From contig JAGAAA010000122.1 of the NCBI GenBank assembly GCA_017615495.1, positions 1 through 6,943 of the forward strand: a stretch of DNA of 6,943 nt, in the 5' to 3' direction. Made by a program: the position numbers and the translations under genes. Origin of the DNA: Clostridia bacterium (GTDB taxonomy: Bacteria > Bacillota > Clostridia > Christensenellales > CAG-1252). The notes beneath the pieces are model-generated. The model saw only the letters and a list, made by a program, of their open reading frames with translations. It did no database searches and was not told the origin of the DNA. Position 1 is the first letter of the stretch. Each line of letters begins with the position of its first letter. This document shows, one piece after another, positions 1 through 5,858 of this stretch.

Positions 1-584
1 AAAATCTTTCTGACCTCGCGGTTTTTGCCCTCGGTCACGGTGATCTCCAATTTCGTAAAGTTGTCTTTTTGTTCTTTGACAAAAACTTTTGCCGGAGCGT
101 AACGCACGCCGTCCAAACTTTTGACGCCGGCGCGGATCTTTTTAAGCTCGTCATCCGCAACGGTCCCTTCTATCTTGACCAGATAGGTTTTGGGTACTTC
201 GTAACTCGGATGGGTGAGTACCTGCGCGAGGGCGCCGTCGTTGGTCAAAAGCAACAGTCCTTCGCTGTCGTAATCCAAACGTCCGACGGGAAAGAGCCCT
301 TTTCCCTCGTATTGCTCGAGGTAATCAAAAACCGTCTTCCTGCCAAACTCGTCTTGCGCCGTGGTGATGCAGCCCTTCGGCTTGTTAAACATTATGTAAG
401 TGTACCTGCGAATGGGAGTGATGCGCACGCCGTCCACGTAAACGACGTCGTTTTCGACGTTGATATCCACGCCGCATTCGGAAATTTTCTTTCCGTTGAC
501 GGATACTTTGCCGTCTTTGATCAATTGATCGGCGTTTCTTCTGGACGCCACTCCCGCTTCCGCAATATATTTGTTGATCCTCAT
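1..584 (-). CDS. rluB: 23S rRNA pseudouridine synthase, RsuA/RluB family (3' end beyond window)
   Basis: This gene converts a specific uridine in ribosomal RNA to pseudouridine; by neighbourhood it is the RluB type, acting on the large-subunit RNA. I translated 194 residues to the window edge. Residues 1-50 form an S4 RNA-binding domain (MRINKYIAEAGVASRR start, KVSVNGKKI). The catalytic motif GRLDYDSEGLL is at 101-111 with the presumed nucleophile Asp104. The C-terminal family motif EGKNREVRKIF lies at the edge. Family members are about 240 residues, so roughly 45 are missing. The start ATG at 584-582 is fixed by AGGAG (595-591) six bases upstream. A sigma-A-like promoter lies in the 43-base gap after the carboxypeptidase gene, so rluB can be expressed alone. 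Clostridia and bacilli commonly carry rluB beside dacB and scpAB. The RluB rather than RsuA assignment is inferred from context. Confidence 0.93.
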   Translation of the reverse strand, partial: MRINKYIAEAGVASRRNADQLIKDGKVSVNGKKISECGVDINVENDVVYVDGVRITPIRRYTYIMFNKPKGCITTAQDEFGRKTVFDYLEQYEGKGLFPVGRLDYDSEGLLLLTNDGALAQVLTHPSYEVPKTYLVKIEGTVADDELKKIRAGVKSLDGVRYAPAKVFVKEQKDNFTKLEITVTEGKNREVRKI

Positions 585-602
585 ATCATTCTCCTAACAA
601 GA

Positions 603-631
603 ATGATACATTATTTTTAAACTTTTTTCAA
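603..631 (-). promoter_or_regulatory. Sigma-A-like promoter for rluB
   Basis: On the minus strand TTGAAA (631-626) and TATCAT (608-603) are separated by 17 bases, each one mismatch from consensus. The -35 box overlaps the stop codon of the preceding carboxypeptidase gene. The predicted start point near 597 leaves a leader of about 12 bases containing the AGGAG ribosome site. Read by eye; no start-site data. Confidence 0.6.
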
Positions 632-1500
632 CTGATTTCCGCGCGATCTTGCGCTTTCCCGCAAAAATACCTGTCAAACAGCCCTTTCGTGACGCCGTAA
701 GTGTCGTAAACGTTCAACACGACGCAAACGAGTTTCCGTCCGTCCTTTTCCGCGGCGGAGACCAAACACCGCCCCGAATGCGTGGTGTAGCCCGTCTTGA
801 CGCCGGTGGCGTACGGATAGGAATACAAGAGCTTGTTTTTGTTGTAAAACGTTACGATTTCTTCCCCGGTGGGCGTCAGTTTTACGGCTTTATGCGTCTT
901 TGTCTTGACGATCTCGGCAAATATCTTGCACTTCATTGCGTACGCCGTTATTTTGGCAAGATCGGCGGCGGTGGAATAATGGTTTTTGTCGTGGAGTCCG
1001 TGCGGATTGACAAAATTGCTGTTTTTTGCGCCCGCTTTCACGGCGGTTTGGTTCATTTTGGTCGCAAAGTTTTCCACCGACCCGGAAGTCAGGATGGCAA
1101 GCGCGACGGCGGCGTCGTTGCCGCTGCGAAGCATCAAGCCGTACAGTAAGTCGAGCACCCGCCAACTTTCCCCCTCTCTCAAATAGATCGAGGAACCTTC
1201 CACCCCCACAGCGGCGGCGGGGATCGTGGCGTTCATAAAGATATCGGCGTTTTCAATGACGGTGATCGCGGTCAATATCTTGGTCGTGGACGCGATCTCC
1301 ATTTTTGCCTCGGCATTTTCGGCGTATAAGACTTTGCCGCTTTCCGCATCCATCAAAAGGACGGCGGAACGATCGTTGTACGCTGTCGCCACCGAAAGAG
1401 GAAGGCAAAACAGCGCCGCCGCAAGCAACAAAACGAGGGTGATCAAGATCGTTTTTTCTTTGAAAAAAAGTTTGCGACCGTCTGCATGACGTTCACCCAT
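628..1500 (-). CDS. Short serine-type D-Ala-D-Ala carboxypeptidase (peptidase S11, DacB-like position)
   Basis: This low-molecular-weight penicillin-binding protein removes the terminal D-Ala of peptidoglycan stem peptides outside the membrane. The three active-site motifs are present: STTK (Ser71-Lys74), SGN (126-128) and KTG (235-237). A basic N-terminus is followed by a hydrophobic stretch at 17-40 that could be a signal peptide (possible cut after VATA, residue 40) or an anchor. At 290 residues it stops soon after the catalytic domain and lacks the beta-rich C-terminal domain of PBP5-type enzymes, unlike the 382-residue paralogue at 4663-5811. The ATG at 1500 is supported by AGGAGG seven bases upstream, which places the first 19 codons inside the end of ytfJ (58-base out-of-frame overlap). 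Its place after ytfJ and before rluB resembles that of dacB, a cortex-maturation gene; that role is inferred from position, so I give no symbol. Confidence 0.92.
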   Translation of the reverse strand: MGERHADGRKLFFKEKTILITLVLLLAAALFCLPLSVATAYNDRSAVLLMDAESGKVLYAENAEAKMEIASTTKILTAITVIENADIFMNATIPAAAVGVEGSSIYLREGESWRVLDLLYGLMLRSGNDAAVALAILTSGSVENFATKMNQTAVKAGAKNSNFVNPHGLHDKNHYSTAADLAKITAYAMKCKIFAEIVKTKTHKAVKLTPTGEEIVTFYNKNKLLYSYPYATGVKTGYTTHSGRCLVSAAEKDGRKLVCVVLNVYDTYGVTKGLFDRYFCGKAQDRAEIS

Positions 1501-1808
1501 TTTTCATCCTCCTCTTTGCCGTCGATCTTGACGAAGGAATGCGTGAATTTGCCCAGCACCAAAAAGCCGATGGGGGTAATGGTCGCCCCCGCTCCGCCCG
1601 CTCCCGCGCCGGTGAAATCACCGTTTAGGCGTTGCATGCCGTATTCTCCGCCACCTGTCACCATACCGAGACTGACCTTGGAAACGGGGATGACAACGCT
1701 GCCGTCGGGCGATACGATCTCCCTGCCGATCACGGCGTCGCCGTCCACCATCCGCTTTAAGTCGTCCATCGTCTTATCCATCAAGTTCCCTATCGCTTCG
1801 TTTCGCAT
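1443..1808 (-). CDS. ytfJ: Spore protein YtfJ (GerW family)
   Basis: This is a small spore-associated protein of the GerW/YtfJ family; in Bacillus subtilis the family member is made in the forespore and is needed for normal germination responses. The 121 residues show the family pattern: an N-terminal segment with NLMDKTMDDLKRMVDGDAVIG, then the DGSVVIPVSKVSLGMVTGG block (about 38-56), a Gly/Ala-rich stretch GAGAGGAG, and ITPIGFLVLG. The tail is highly charged and ends in SKKKRS. I chose the ATG at 1808 because AAGGAG lies six bases upstream; an ATG nine codons earlier has no ribosome site. The gene overlaps the end of the DUF2953 gene by 35 bases and the start of the carboxypeptidase by 58. 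The ytfI-ytfJ pairing is conserved in spore formers. At 121 residues it is somewhat shorter than the Bacillus protein. A CATACTA element lies just upstream. Confidence 0.93.
   Translation of the reverse strand: MRNEAIGNLMDKTMDDLKRMVDGDAVIGREIVSPDGSVVIPVSKVSLGMVTGGGEYGMQRLNGDFTGAGAGGAGATITPIGFLVLGKFTHSFVKIDGKEEDEKWVNVMQTVANFFSKKKRS
1508..1513 (-). promoter_or_regulatory. Ribosome binding site inside ytfJ that sets the carboxypeptidase start
   Basis: AGGAGG lies seven bases before the ATG at 1500, within the ytfJ codons for its EEDEK segment. It is the strongest Shine-Dalgarno sequence near this start and supports translation of the carboxypeptidase from within ytfJ, that is, translational coupling of the two genes. 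Confidence 0.75.
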
Positions 1809-2328
1809 CTTTTTCTCCTTTGATAGTATGCGCAAGTCCGTATAGGATCAGCGCGGCGGAAGTAAAGAATCGAATGGAAAATTTTGCCGTCGCTTGGTCG
1901 TTTACGTAACACGGCAAAACTTCCACGCGGGCCTCGTCCGGATGGCGCGGCAAAAATCCGATCATTCCTTCCGCAACAAGGCGGGCGGCAGCAAGCCCCA
2001 ACGACACTTTTTGCGGGTCCCCGCCGACGTATAACGTGAGGTCGATCTTGGTAAAGATCAAGGCGTTCAACATCGGAAGATAATTTCTTTTTGTGCCCTT
2101 TTTACCGCTCCGCTCTTTCCCGACCGGCTTACCTTTCTTTCCGTTGACCGAAACGACAACGCCCTCTTTTTCGTCAAAAAATACTTTCAAAGAAAGTATC
2201 TTTAAGCCGTACAACTTGATCGTGACGAAAAACACCTTTCTATCCAAAGAGAACGCGCCGTCCGCGCTGACGAAAAACGGCAGTAAAAACGCCGCGAAAA
2301 CTACTACCGCATAAAAAAAGAAGCCCAC
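1774..2328 (-). CDS. ytfI: DUF2953 membrane-anchored protein, YtfI-like
   Basis: This is a member of the uncharacterised DUF2953 family, typically encoded just before ytfJ in spore formers; its biochemical function is unknown. The 184 residues start with a hydrophobic segment at about 2-22 (GFFFYAVVVFAAFLLPFFVSA), followed by beta-rich sequence, a basic linker (GKKGKPVGKERSGKKGTKR, about 63-81), a segment with KIDLTLYVGGDP, and a C-terminal hydrophobic patch (ARVEVLPCY to LILYGLAHTIK). The assigned start is GTG at 2328, because no ATG is usable and the membrane segment must be kept. This GTG sits in the 3' arm of the scpB terminator. The only Shine-Dalgarno-like sequence, GGAGG at 2353-2349, is 20 bases away, too far for ordinary use. 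The frame is the same as scpB, separated by one TAA and 13 codons. Family is confident; the exact start is not. Confidence 0.82.
   Translation of the reverse strand: MGFFFYAVVVFAAFLLPFFVSADGAFSLDRKVFFVTIKLYGLKILSLKVFFDEKEGVVVSVNGKKGKPVGKERSGKKGTKRNYLPMLNALIFTKIDLTLYVGGDPQKVSLGLAAARLVAEGMIGFLPRHPDEARVEVLPCYVNDQATAKFSIRFFTSAALILYGLAHTIKGEKDAKRSDRELDG
1824..1830 (-). promoter_or_regulatory. Possible sporulation-type -10 element before ytfJ
   Basis: CATACTA (minus strand 1830-1824) lies three bases before the AAGGAG ribosome site of ytfJ, an arrangement very like the dacF-type gene. It matches the sigma-G -10 consensus cAtnnTA, but I find no convincing -35 element at 16-18 bases (the best sigma-F-like match is GCTGA at a short spacing). 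It also encodes His-Thr-Ile of the overlapping DUF2953 frame, so chance is possible. Confidence 0.25.
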
Positions 2329-2349
2329 CCAAATAGTATGGCGGGCTTC
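2313..2349 (-). terminator. Intrinsic terminator after scpB, overlapping the start of the next gene
   Basis: On the minus strand GAAGCCCGCC (2349-2340) pairs with GGTGGGCTTC (2329-2320) in a 10-bp stem with one G-U pair and a 10-base loop, followed at once by seven Ts (2319-2313). The G-U pair would be an A-C mismatch on the other strand, and the T tract exists only in this direction, so it serves the minus strand. It begins 18 bases after the scpB stop. The GTG start of the DUF2953 gene (2328-2326) lies in its 3' arm. Confidence 0.85.
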
Positions 2350-2362
2350 CTCCGATTTATTA
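2334..2362 (-). promoter_or_regulatory. Candidate sporulation promoter for the ytfI-ytfJ-carboxypeptidase chain
   Basis: TAATA (2362-2358), 17 bases, then CATACTA (2340-2334). The -10 fits the sigma-G consensus cAtnnTA, and extended by one T it also fits the sigma-E consensus with one mismatch; the -35 is only partial. A start point about seven bases later would fall on the GTG at 2328, giving a leaderless message. The -10 lies in the loop of the terminator hairpin. Tentative. Confidence 0.35.
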
Positions 2363-2367
2363 TGTAC

Positions 2368-3072
2368 TTACTCGTCTTTATCTGCCGCAACTTCGCTGAG
2401 GACGACGCCGGAAAGATCAACTTCGTAATCCCCTTCGGCAGGCGGGGTTACTTTGATCTCTTCGCCAAGCGCGAGCATCGGGGCGTCAACTTCGTTGACT
2501 TCCTTCTCCGGGAAGAGCTCCACGTTGTTCTTTTGCATACCGTCTTCAATGACTTTTATGCGCTCTTGCACCTCTTTGACAGAAGGCAATTCCGAAAGGT
2601 CCTTCAATTGGAATTTGACGAGGAAATCGTCCGTCGTGCCGTAAAGAAGGGGGCGACCGATGGCGTCTTTGCGCCCCACTACCGTGATCAAATTCGCTTT
2701 TAAAAGCATCGTAATAGCGTAATCAGAGGATGCGGAACGGATGTCGTCGATCTCAAGCCTTGTGACGGGTTGTTTATAGGCGACGATCGCCATAACTTCA
2801 AGAAGCGAACGGCTGAGTTCGCGCTCTTTTAAGGGTTTCAACACTTCCGCAACCTTTTCGCCAACGTCGGGCGCGGTCACAAAACGGAGGGTGCCCGCCG
2901 TTTCCAAAAAGACGATACCACCCTTTTCCGGCGCGTATTTTTCCTTTAAGTCTTCAACGATGGCGTCAAGACGCTTCTTGGTGATATCGAGCTTTTCCAA
3001 AATCTCGGTCTTTTGGATACCTTTTCCCGAAGCGAAAACGATCGCCTCAATTATACTCATCTGGTTGTTCAT
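2368..3072 (-). CDS. scpB: Segregation and condensation protein B
   Basis: ScpB is the winged-helix (kleisin-associated, KITE) subunit of the SMC-ScpAB complex that compacts and segregates the chromosome in the cytoplasm. The 234-residue product shows two winged-helix regions. The first includes MNNQMSIIEAIVFASGKGI. The second contains the family signature SLLEVMAIVAYKQPVTRLEI (89-108), followed by IRSASSDYAITMLL and GRPLLYGTTDDFL (139-151). In the IRS segment many homologues have IRG. The tail beyond about 185 is acidic and low in complexity, making the protein longer than the roughly 200-residue Bacillus form. The ATG at 3072 has GGGAGG five bases upstream and lies inside scpA (26-base overlap), implying coupled synthesis of the two partners. 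A terminator follows 18 bases after the TAA. Confidence 0.97.
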   Translation of the reverse strand: MNNQMSIIEAIVFASGKGIQKTEILEKLDITKKRLDAIVEDLKEKYAPEKGGIVFLETAGTLRFVTAPDVGEKVAEVLKPLKERELSRSLLEVMAIVAYKQPVTRLEIDDIRSASSDYAITMLLKANLITVVGRKDAIGRPLLYGTTDDFLVKFQLKDLSELPSVKEVQERIKVIEDGMQKNNVELFPEKEVNEVDAPMLALGEEIKVTPPAEGDYEVDLSGVVLSEVAADKDE

Positions 3073-3838
3073 CGAATCCTCCCTCGTACGGCAAATTCTC
3101 CGCGCCTTCTTTTAAGGTGATTTTGATATCTTCAAACGGTTTTTCCTGCACCGCTTCGGCAAACTGCTTTTTCAAAAGTTCCAACAACGCCAAAAAGGTG
3201 TTGATCTTTTCGCTTTCGGTATAGTCGTCGTCAAATAAGGAAAAGAAGGTGATCTCCTTTTTCTCCAAAAGCGTCAAGGCAAGCGACTTGGTCTTCTGCC
3301 CGACGGTAAAACGATCCTTTACGATAACTTTGGGCAAGGCTTCGGCCGTTTTGGTCTCCGCCTTGTACATGATCTTAGCAAAGGCGTCCAGCAAGTTATC
3401 CATATTGAAGTTGGTCAGCAAAATACGGCAATCGTTTTCATCGAATTCCGGCTCACGGAAGAAGCGGTTGATGGTTTCCGTCGCTTTCAACTTTTGGGCG
3501 CTGTCTTTGATAAGATCGTACTCTTCAAGCAAAAGGATGATGGAGTTCTTATCCTCTTCGAGAATGACGTCTTCCTCTTCGGTACGCGGCAAAATACTGC
3601 GGAGCTTGATATCAAGGAGGGTAGCCGCCATCCCGGCAAAGTTGCTTGCTTTCTCGAGGTCAAGGGCGCGCATCTCTTCAACGTAACGCAAATACTGCCC
3701 CGTAATATTGGAAACGAAGATGTTTTTGATCTCGATCTTCGCTTCTTTGAGCATATGTAACAAGAGGTCAAGCGGACCTTCGAAATCGTCCAGTTTAAAA
3801 CTGAACGTTTCCTTGCTTTCAACAAAGAATTCTTCCAT
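3047..3838 (-). CDS. scpA: Segregation and condensation protein A (kleisin)
   Basis: ScpA is the kleisin subunit that bridges the two SMC heads and binds the ScpB dimer. The 263 residues show the N-terminal SMC-neck-binding helix region with the family motif FEGPLDLLLHML (19-30), then the KIEIKNIFVSNITGQYL segment and SNFAGMAATLLDIKLRSILP (about 65-84). A charged helical middle follows, and a C-terminal winged-helix region with ITFFSLFDDDYTESEKINTFLALLELLKKQ matches the kleisin C-terminus that binds the SMC cap. The ATG at 3838 overlaps the stop of the upstream M50 gene as TGATG. A GGGAGG lies 12 bases before it, a long spacing, so initiation may rely on re-initiation by ribosomes finishing the M50 gene. 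The length is normal for the family. Confidence 0.97.
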   Translation of the reverse strand: MEEFFVESKETFSFKLDDFEGPLDLLLHMLKEAKIEIKNIFVSNITGQYLRYVEEMRALDLEKASNFAGMAATLLDIKLRSILPRTEEEDVILEEDKNSIILLLEEYDLIKDSAQKLKATETINRFFREPEFDENDCRILLTNFNMDNLLDAFAKIMYKAETKTAEALPKVIVKDRFTVGQKTKSLALTLLEKKEITFFSLFDDDYTESEKINTFLALLELLKKQFAEAVQEKPFEDIKITLKEGAENLPYEGGFDEQPDEYN

Positions 3839-4560
3839 CAGGCAAGCAAACCTCCCATAATTTTATAAAACGGCTTCAAAATGCCGTTTTGTACGGCGGA
3901 AAGGTACATCCCGAACACGTCGCCCTGCGGAATGTTGATCCGCTCGAAGAAAAAGCCGATGACCACGATGCCGATCAAAATGTACGAGCCGTAACGGCGC
4001 ATGAATCGAATATACGCGTTTTCCGTCCTTGAAAGCGCTTCCACAACGCGAAAGCCGTCCAGCGGAAAGATGGGCAACAAGTTGAAAGCGATCAAAACCG
4101 CGTTCAAAAGCGTCATAAAAAGCGAAAACTCAAAAAGGAAAAACAACAGATAATACAAACCGCCCGACGTCGCACCGGTAAAAAAGAGGTAGCCGAAGCC
4201 TACCATCATGCCAAACCCCGCGAGGGCAAGCAATAGGTTTGCCGTCACGCCCGCAAACGCCGTGATAAGCATTCCTTTGCGGTAATTATCGAAATTGTTG
4301 GGATTGATGGGTACGGGACGCGCAAAACCAAAGCCGACCAGCAGAAACATCAGCAAGCCGATGGGCTCAAAATGCGCGACGGGATTAACGGTCAGACGAC
4401 CGTTGAGCTTCGCCGTCGGATCACCCAGCTTATAGGCGGCGAAACCGTGCGCAAATTCGTGTAAGGAGATCGCAAGAGTCGCACTTAAGAGGAATGCGAC
4501 CAGAAGCAACACCTTTTCCACCGCAGAATAGGTGGATGAAAACAAAATGCGGTAAACCAT
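3838..4560 (-). CDS. M50-family (site-2-protease-like) membrane metalloprotease, YwhC type
   Basis: This is a polytopic intramembrane zinc protease homologue. The HExxH zinc motif is HEFAH at 34-38 inside the first membrane helix, followed by the family block YKLGDPTAKLNGRLTVNPVAHFEPIG. The third zinc ligand motif, NLLPIFPLDG (160-169, Asp168), sits in a later helix; most relatives read NLLPIPPLDG. Hydrophobic helices lie near 17-38, 64-80, 98-128, 136-165 and 192-206. It is the short YwhC-like type without PDZ or CBS domains; its substrates are unknown and I do not equate it with SpoIVFB. It leads an operon with scpA and scpB, a common clostridial order. The ATG at 4560 has no ribosome site and lies only 11 bases from a TATAAT box; TAA at 4575-4573 blocks any longer start. 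GTG codons at 4521 or 4512 are alternatives that still keep the catalytic core. Confidence 0.93.
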   Translation of the reverse strand: MVYRILFSSTYSAVEKVLLLVAFLLSATLAISLHEFAHGFAAYKLGDPTAKLNGRLTVNPVAHFEPIGLLMFLLVGFGFARPVPINPNNFDNYRKGMLITAFAGVTANLLLALAGFGMMVGFGYLFFTGATSGGLYYLLFFLFEFSLFMTLLNAVLIAFNLLPIFPLDGFRVVEALSRTENAYIRFMRRYGSYILIGIVVIGFFFERINIPQGDVFGMYLSAVQNGILKPFYKIMGGLLA

Positions 4561-4571
4561 ACTTAACTTAC

Positions 4572-4600
4572 ATTATAAAAAAATATGCCCGTTTCGTCAA
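4572..4600 (-). promoter_or_regulatory. Strong sigma-A promoter for the M50-scpA-scpB operon
   Basis: TTGACG (4600-4595), a 17-base spacer (4594-4578) with a run of Ts, and a perfect TATAAT (4577-4572). Only one of twelve box positions deviates from consensus. It lies just after the dacF-type terminator. The predicted start point near 4565 is only about 3-7 bases before the annotated ATG, implying a nearly leaderless transcript. Confidence 0.85.
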
Positions 4601-4624
4601 GAGTATTTTGAGCCTTAAACGCAC

Positions 4625-4656
4625 AAAAACAAGGCGCTCCGCCGCGGCAGAGCGCC
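4625..4656 (-). terminator. Intrinsic terminator after the DacF-type gene
   Basis: On the minus strand GGCGCTCTGCC (4656-4646) pairs with GGCGGAGCGCC (4643-4633), with one U-G pair; the innermost pair or two must open to form a loop. It is followed by TTGTTTTT (4632-4625). It begins six bases after the TGA at 4665-4663 and insulates the carboxypeptidase gene from the operon promoter that follows. Confidence 0.85.
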
Positions 4657-4662
4657 CTGTTT

Positions 4663-5811
4663 TCAGTTCCAACGCTTGGATATCTTTCTGAAACTGTCCC
4701 CTATTCCCGCCCTTTTGGCGTCTTCCGCGGCAATGAGCTTGACGGTATAGGTCTTGCCCCCTTCCGTGACGGTGCATTCCCCCACCGTATCGCCCTTTTT
4801 TACGGGCGCTTTGACGTCGTAAAAGACGGTTTTGACCTCGGCGTCCTCAGCGGTGGCTCCCGCCTTTCTCAAAACGGAGAGGTCTTCGCTTGCGGCGGCA
4901 GATATCTCCTCAACGCACCCGCCCTTGATCGGGCAACGGAACACGGGGTCGCCCTTTTTGACCATCACTTCGGTTTTATAAGACGCAAAGCCGTAAGAAA
5001 GCAGGCGCTTGCTTTCGGCAAAACGCGTTTTTCCGTCTTCCGCGCCAATCACCACCGAGATCAACGCCGTATCCCCGCGGTGAGCGCTTGCGGCAAGGCA
5101 AAACTTCGCTTCGGAAGTAAAGCCCGTCTTTCCGCCGTCGCATTCCTCGTAAAAGCGCACGAACTTGTTGGTGTTGGTCAGCGTGGTGACGCGACCGTCA
5201 GGGTGCGTGTAATCCTCAAGCCAAATTTTGCTGTAATCGTAGTAACGCCCGTGCTTGGTGAGTTCGCGGAGCATTGCGGCTACGTCGCGCGCCGTACTGT
5301 GCCCGCCCTCTTTGGGAAGCCCCGTCGCGTTGACGAAGACGGTATGCGTCATGCCCAGTTCTTTTGCCCTTTCGTTCATCTTTGCGACAAAGGTTTCCTC
5401 CGCCCCCGCAATACGTTCGGCAAGCGCTACGCACGCGTCGTTTGCGGAAACCACGATGACGCCCTTCAAAAGGTCAGTCACGGGGTACTCAAACCCTCTG
5501 TCAAGGAACATTTGGCTGCCGCCCATTCCCGCAGCGGTGTCGCTGACCGTGATCTTTTCGTCAAAAGAGAGGTTTCCCTTTTCGATTTCTTCAAAAGTTA
5601 TGAGCGCCGTCATGATCTTGACCATACTTGCGATGGGAAACTCGTCGTCTTCCCGCTGTCCGTAAAGCAATTCGCCCGTCCGTTTGTCTATCAAACAGGC
5701 GCTTTTTGCCTTAACGGGAGAAAAACCTTCCGCCTTCGCCGTACCCAAGGCAGGCGCGACGATGCCGATCAAAGCGATAAACGCCACCAAAAACAACAAA
5801 ATTTTCTTCAT
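4663..5811 (-). CDS. dacF: D-Ala-D-Ala carboxypeptidase, DacF/PBP5 type
   Basis: This is a secreted penicillin-binding protein that trims D-Ala from peptidoglycan stem peptides and thereby tunes cross-linking. A signal peptide occupies about 1-27 (cut likely after AKA). The catalytic motifs are SMVK (Ser62-Lys65), SAN (122-124) and KTG (228-230), the last within KTGFTSEAKFCLAASAHRG. A C-terminal PBP5-type beta domain runs from about 285 to 365. The protein ends in a basic segment (GDSFRKISKRWN) that may act as an amphipathic membrane anchor. At 382 residues it is full length. The ATG at 5811 has GAGGTG four bases upstream. The 47-base gap before it holds a sigma-G-like promoter, which fits DacF, a forespore-expressed enzyme in Bacillus. 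The assignment to DacF rather than another S11 member rests on that promoter and on sporulation neighbours; here it is not beside spoIIA genes. Confidence 0.9.
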   Translation of the reverse strand: MKKILLFLVAFIALIGIVAPALGTAKAEGFSPVKAKSACLIDKRTGELLYGQREDDEFPIASMVKIMTALITFEEIEKGNLSFDEKITVSDTAAGMGGSQMFLDRGFEYPVTDLLKGVIVVSANDACVALAERIAGAEETFVAKMNERAKELGMTHTVFVNATGLPKEGGHSTARDVAAMLRELTKHGRYYDYSKIWLEDYTHPDGRVTTLTNTNKFVRFYEECDGGKTGFTSEAKFCLAASAHRGDTALISVVIGAEDGKTRFAESKRLLSYGFASYKTEVMVKKGDPVFRCPIKGGCVEEISAAASEDLSVLRKAGATAEDAEVKTVFYDVKAPVKKGDTVGECTVTEGGKTYTVKLIAAEDAKRAGIGDSFRKISKRWN

Positions 5812-5827
5812 AGTTCACCTCGCGGTT

Positions 5828-5857
5828 TAGTATGAAGCCGCTTTGGGGCAAATATAC
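5828..5857 (-). promoter_or_regulatory. Sigma-G-like forespore promoter for the DacF-type gene
   Basis: GTATA (5857-5853), an 18-base spacer (5852-5835) and CATACTA (5834-5828) match the usual Bacillus sigma-G pattern gnATR-N18-cAtnnTA at every defined position. It begins within two bases of the stop codon of the upstream gene. The start point would be near 5821, giving a leader of about 10 bases that is nearly all ribosome site. Sigma-F or sigma-E recognition cannot be excluded because their elements are similar. Confidence 0.65.
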
Positions 5858-5858
5858 G

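Noticed and set aside
69..620. 183-codon open frame on the plus strand opposite rluB
   Set aside because: It is the antisense of a clear S4/pseudouridine synthase gene, has no recognisable domain and no ribosome site; third-position GC bias explains its length.
1809..1835. Longer ytfJ start nine codons upstream
   Set aside because: No ribosome site precedes it, whereas AAGGAG lies six bases before the ATG at 1808 and the family begins near there.
2358..2364. CATAATA as a -10 element for a promoter before the ytfI-like gene
   Set aside because: It fits a -10 box, but no matching -35 lies 15-18 bases upstream; part of it fits better as the -35 of the CATACTA candidate.
3487..3825. 112-codon minus-strand frame inside scpA
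   Set aside because: It is an out-of-frame shadow of the well-supported kleisin sequence.
4512..4560. The M50 protein as SpoIVFB
   Set aside because: It has HEFAH and the short YwhC-like layout and belongs to the M50-scpA-scpB order; nothing specific points to SpoIVFB.
5080..5835. 251-codon plus-strand open frame opposite the DacF-type gene
   Set aside because: It lies antisense to a gene with all three active-site motifs, and its translation is basic, low in hydrophobic patterning and unlike any family I know.
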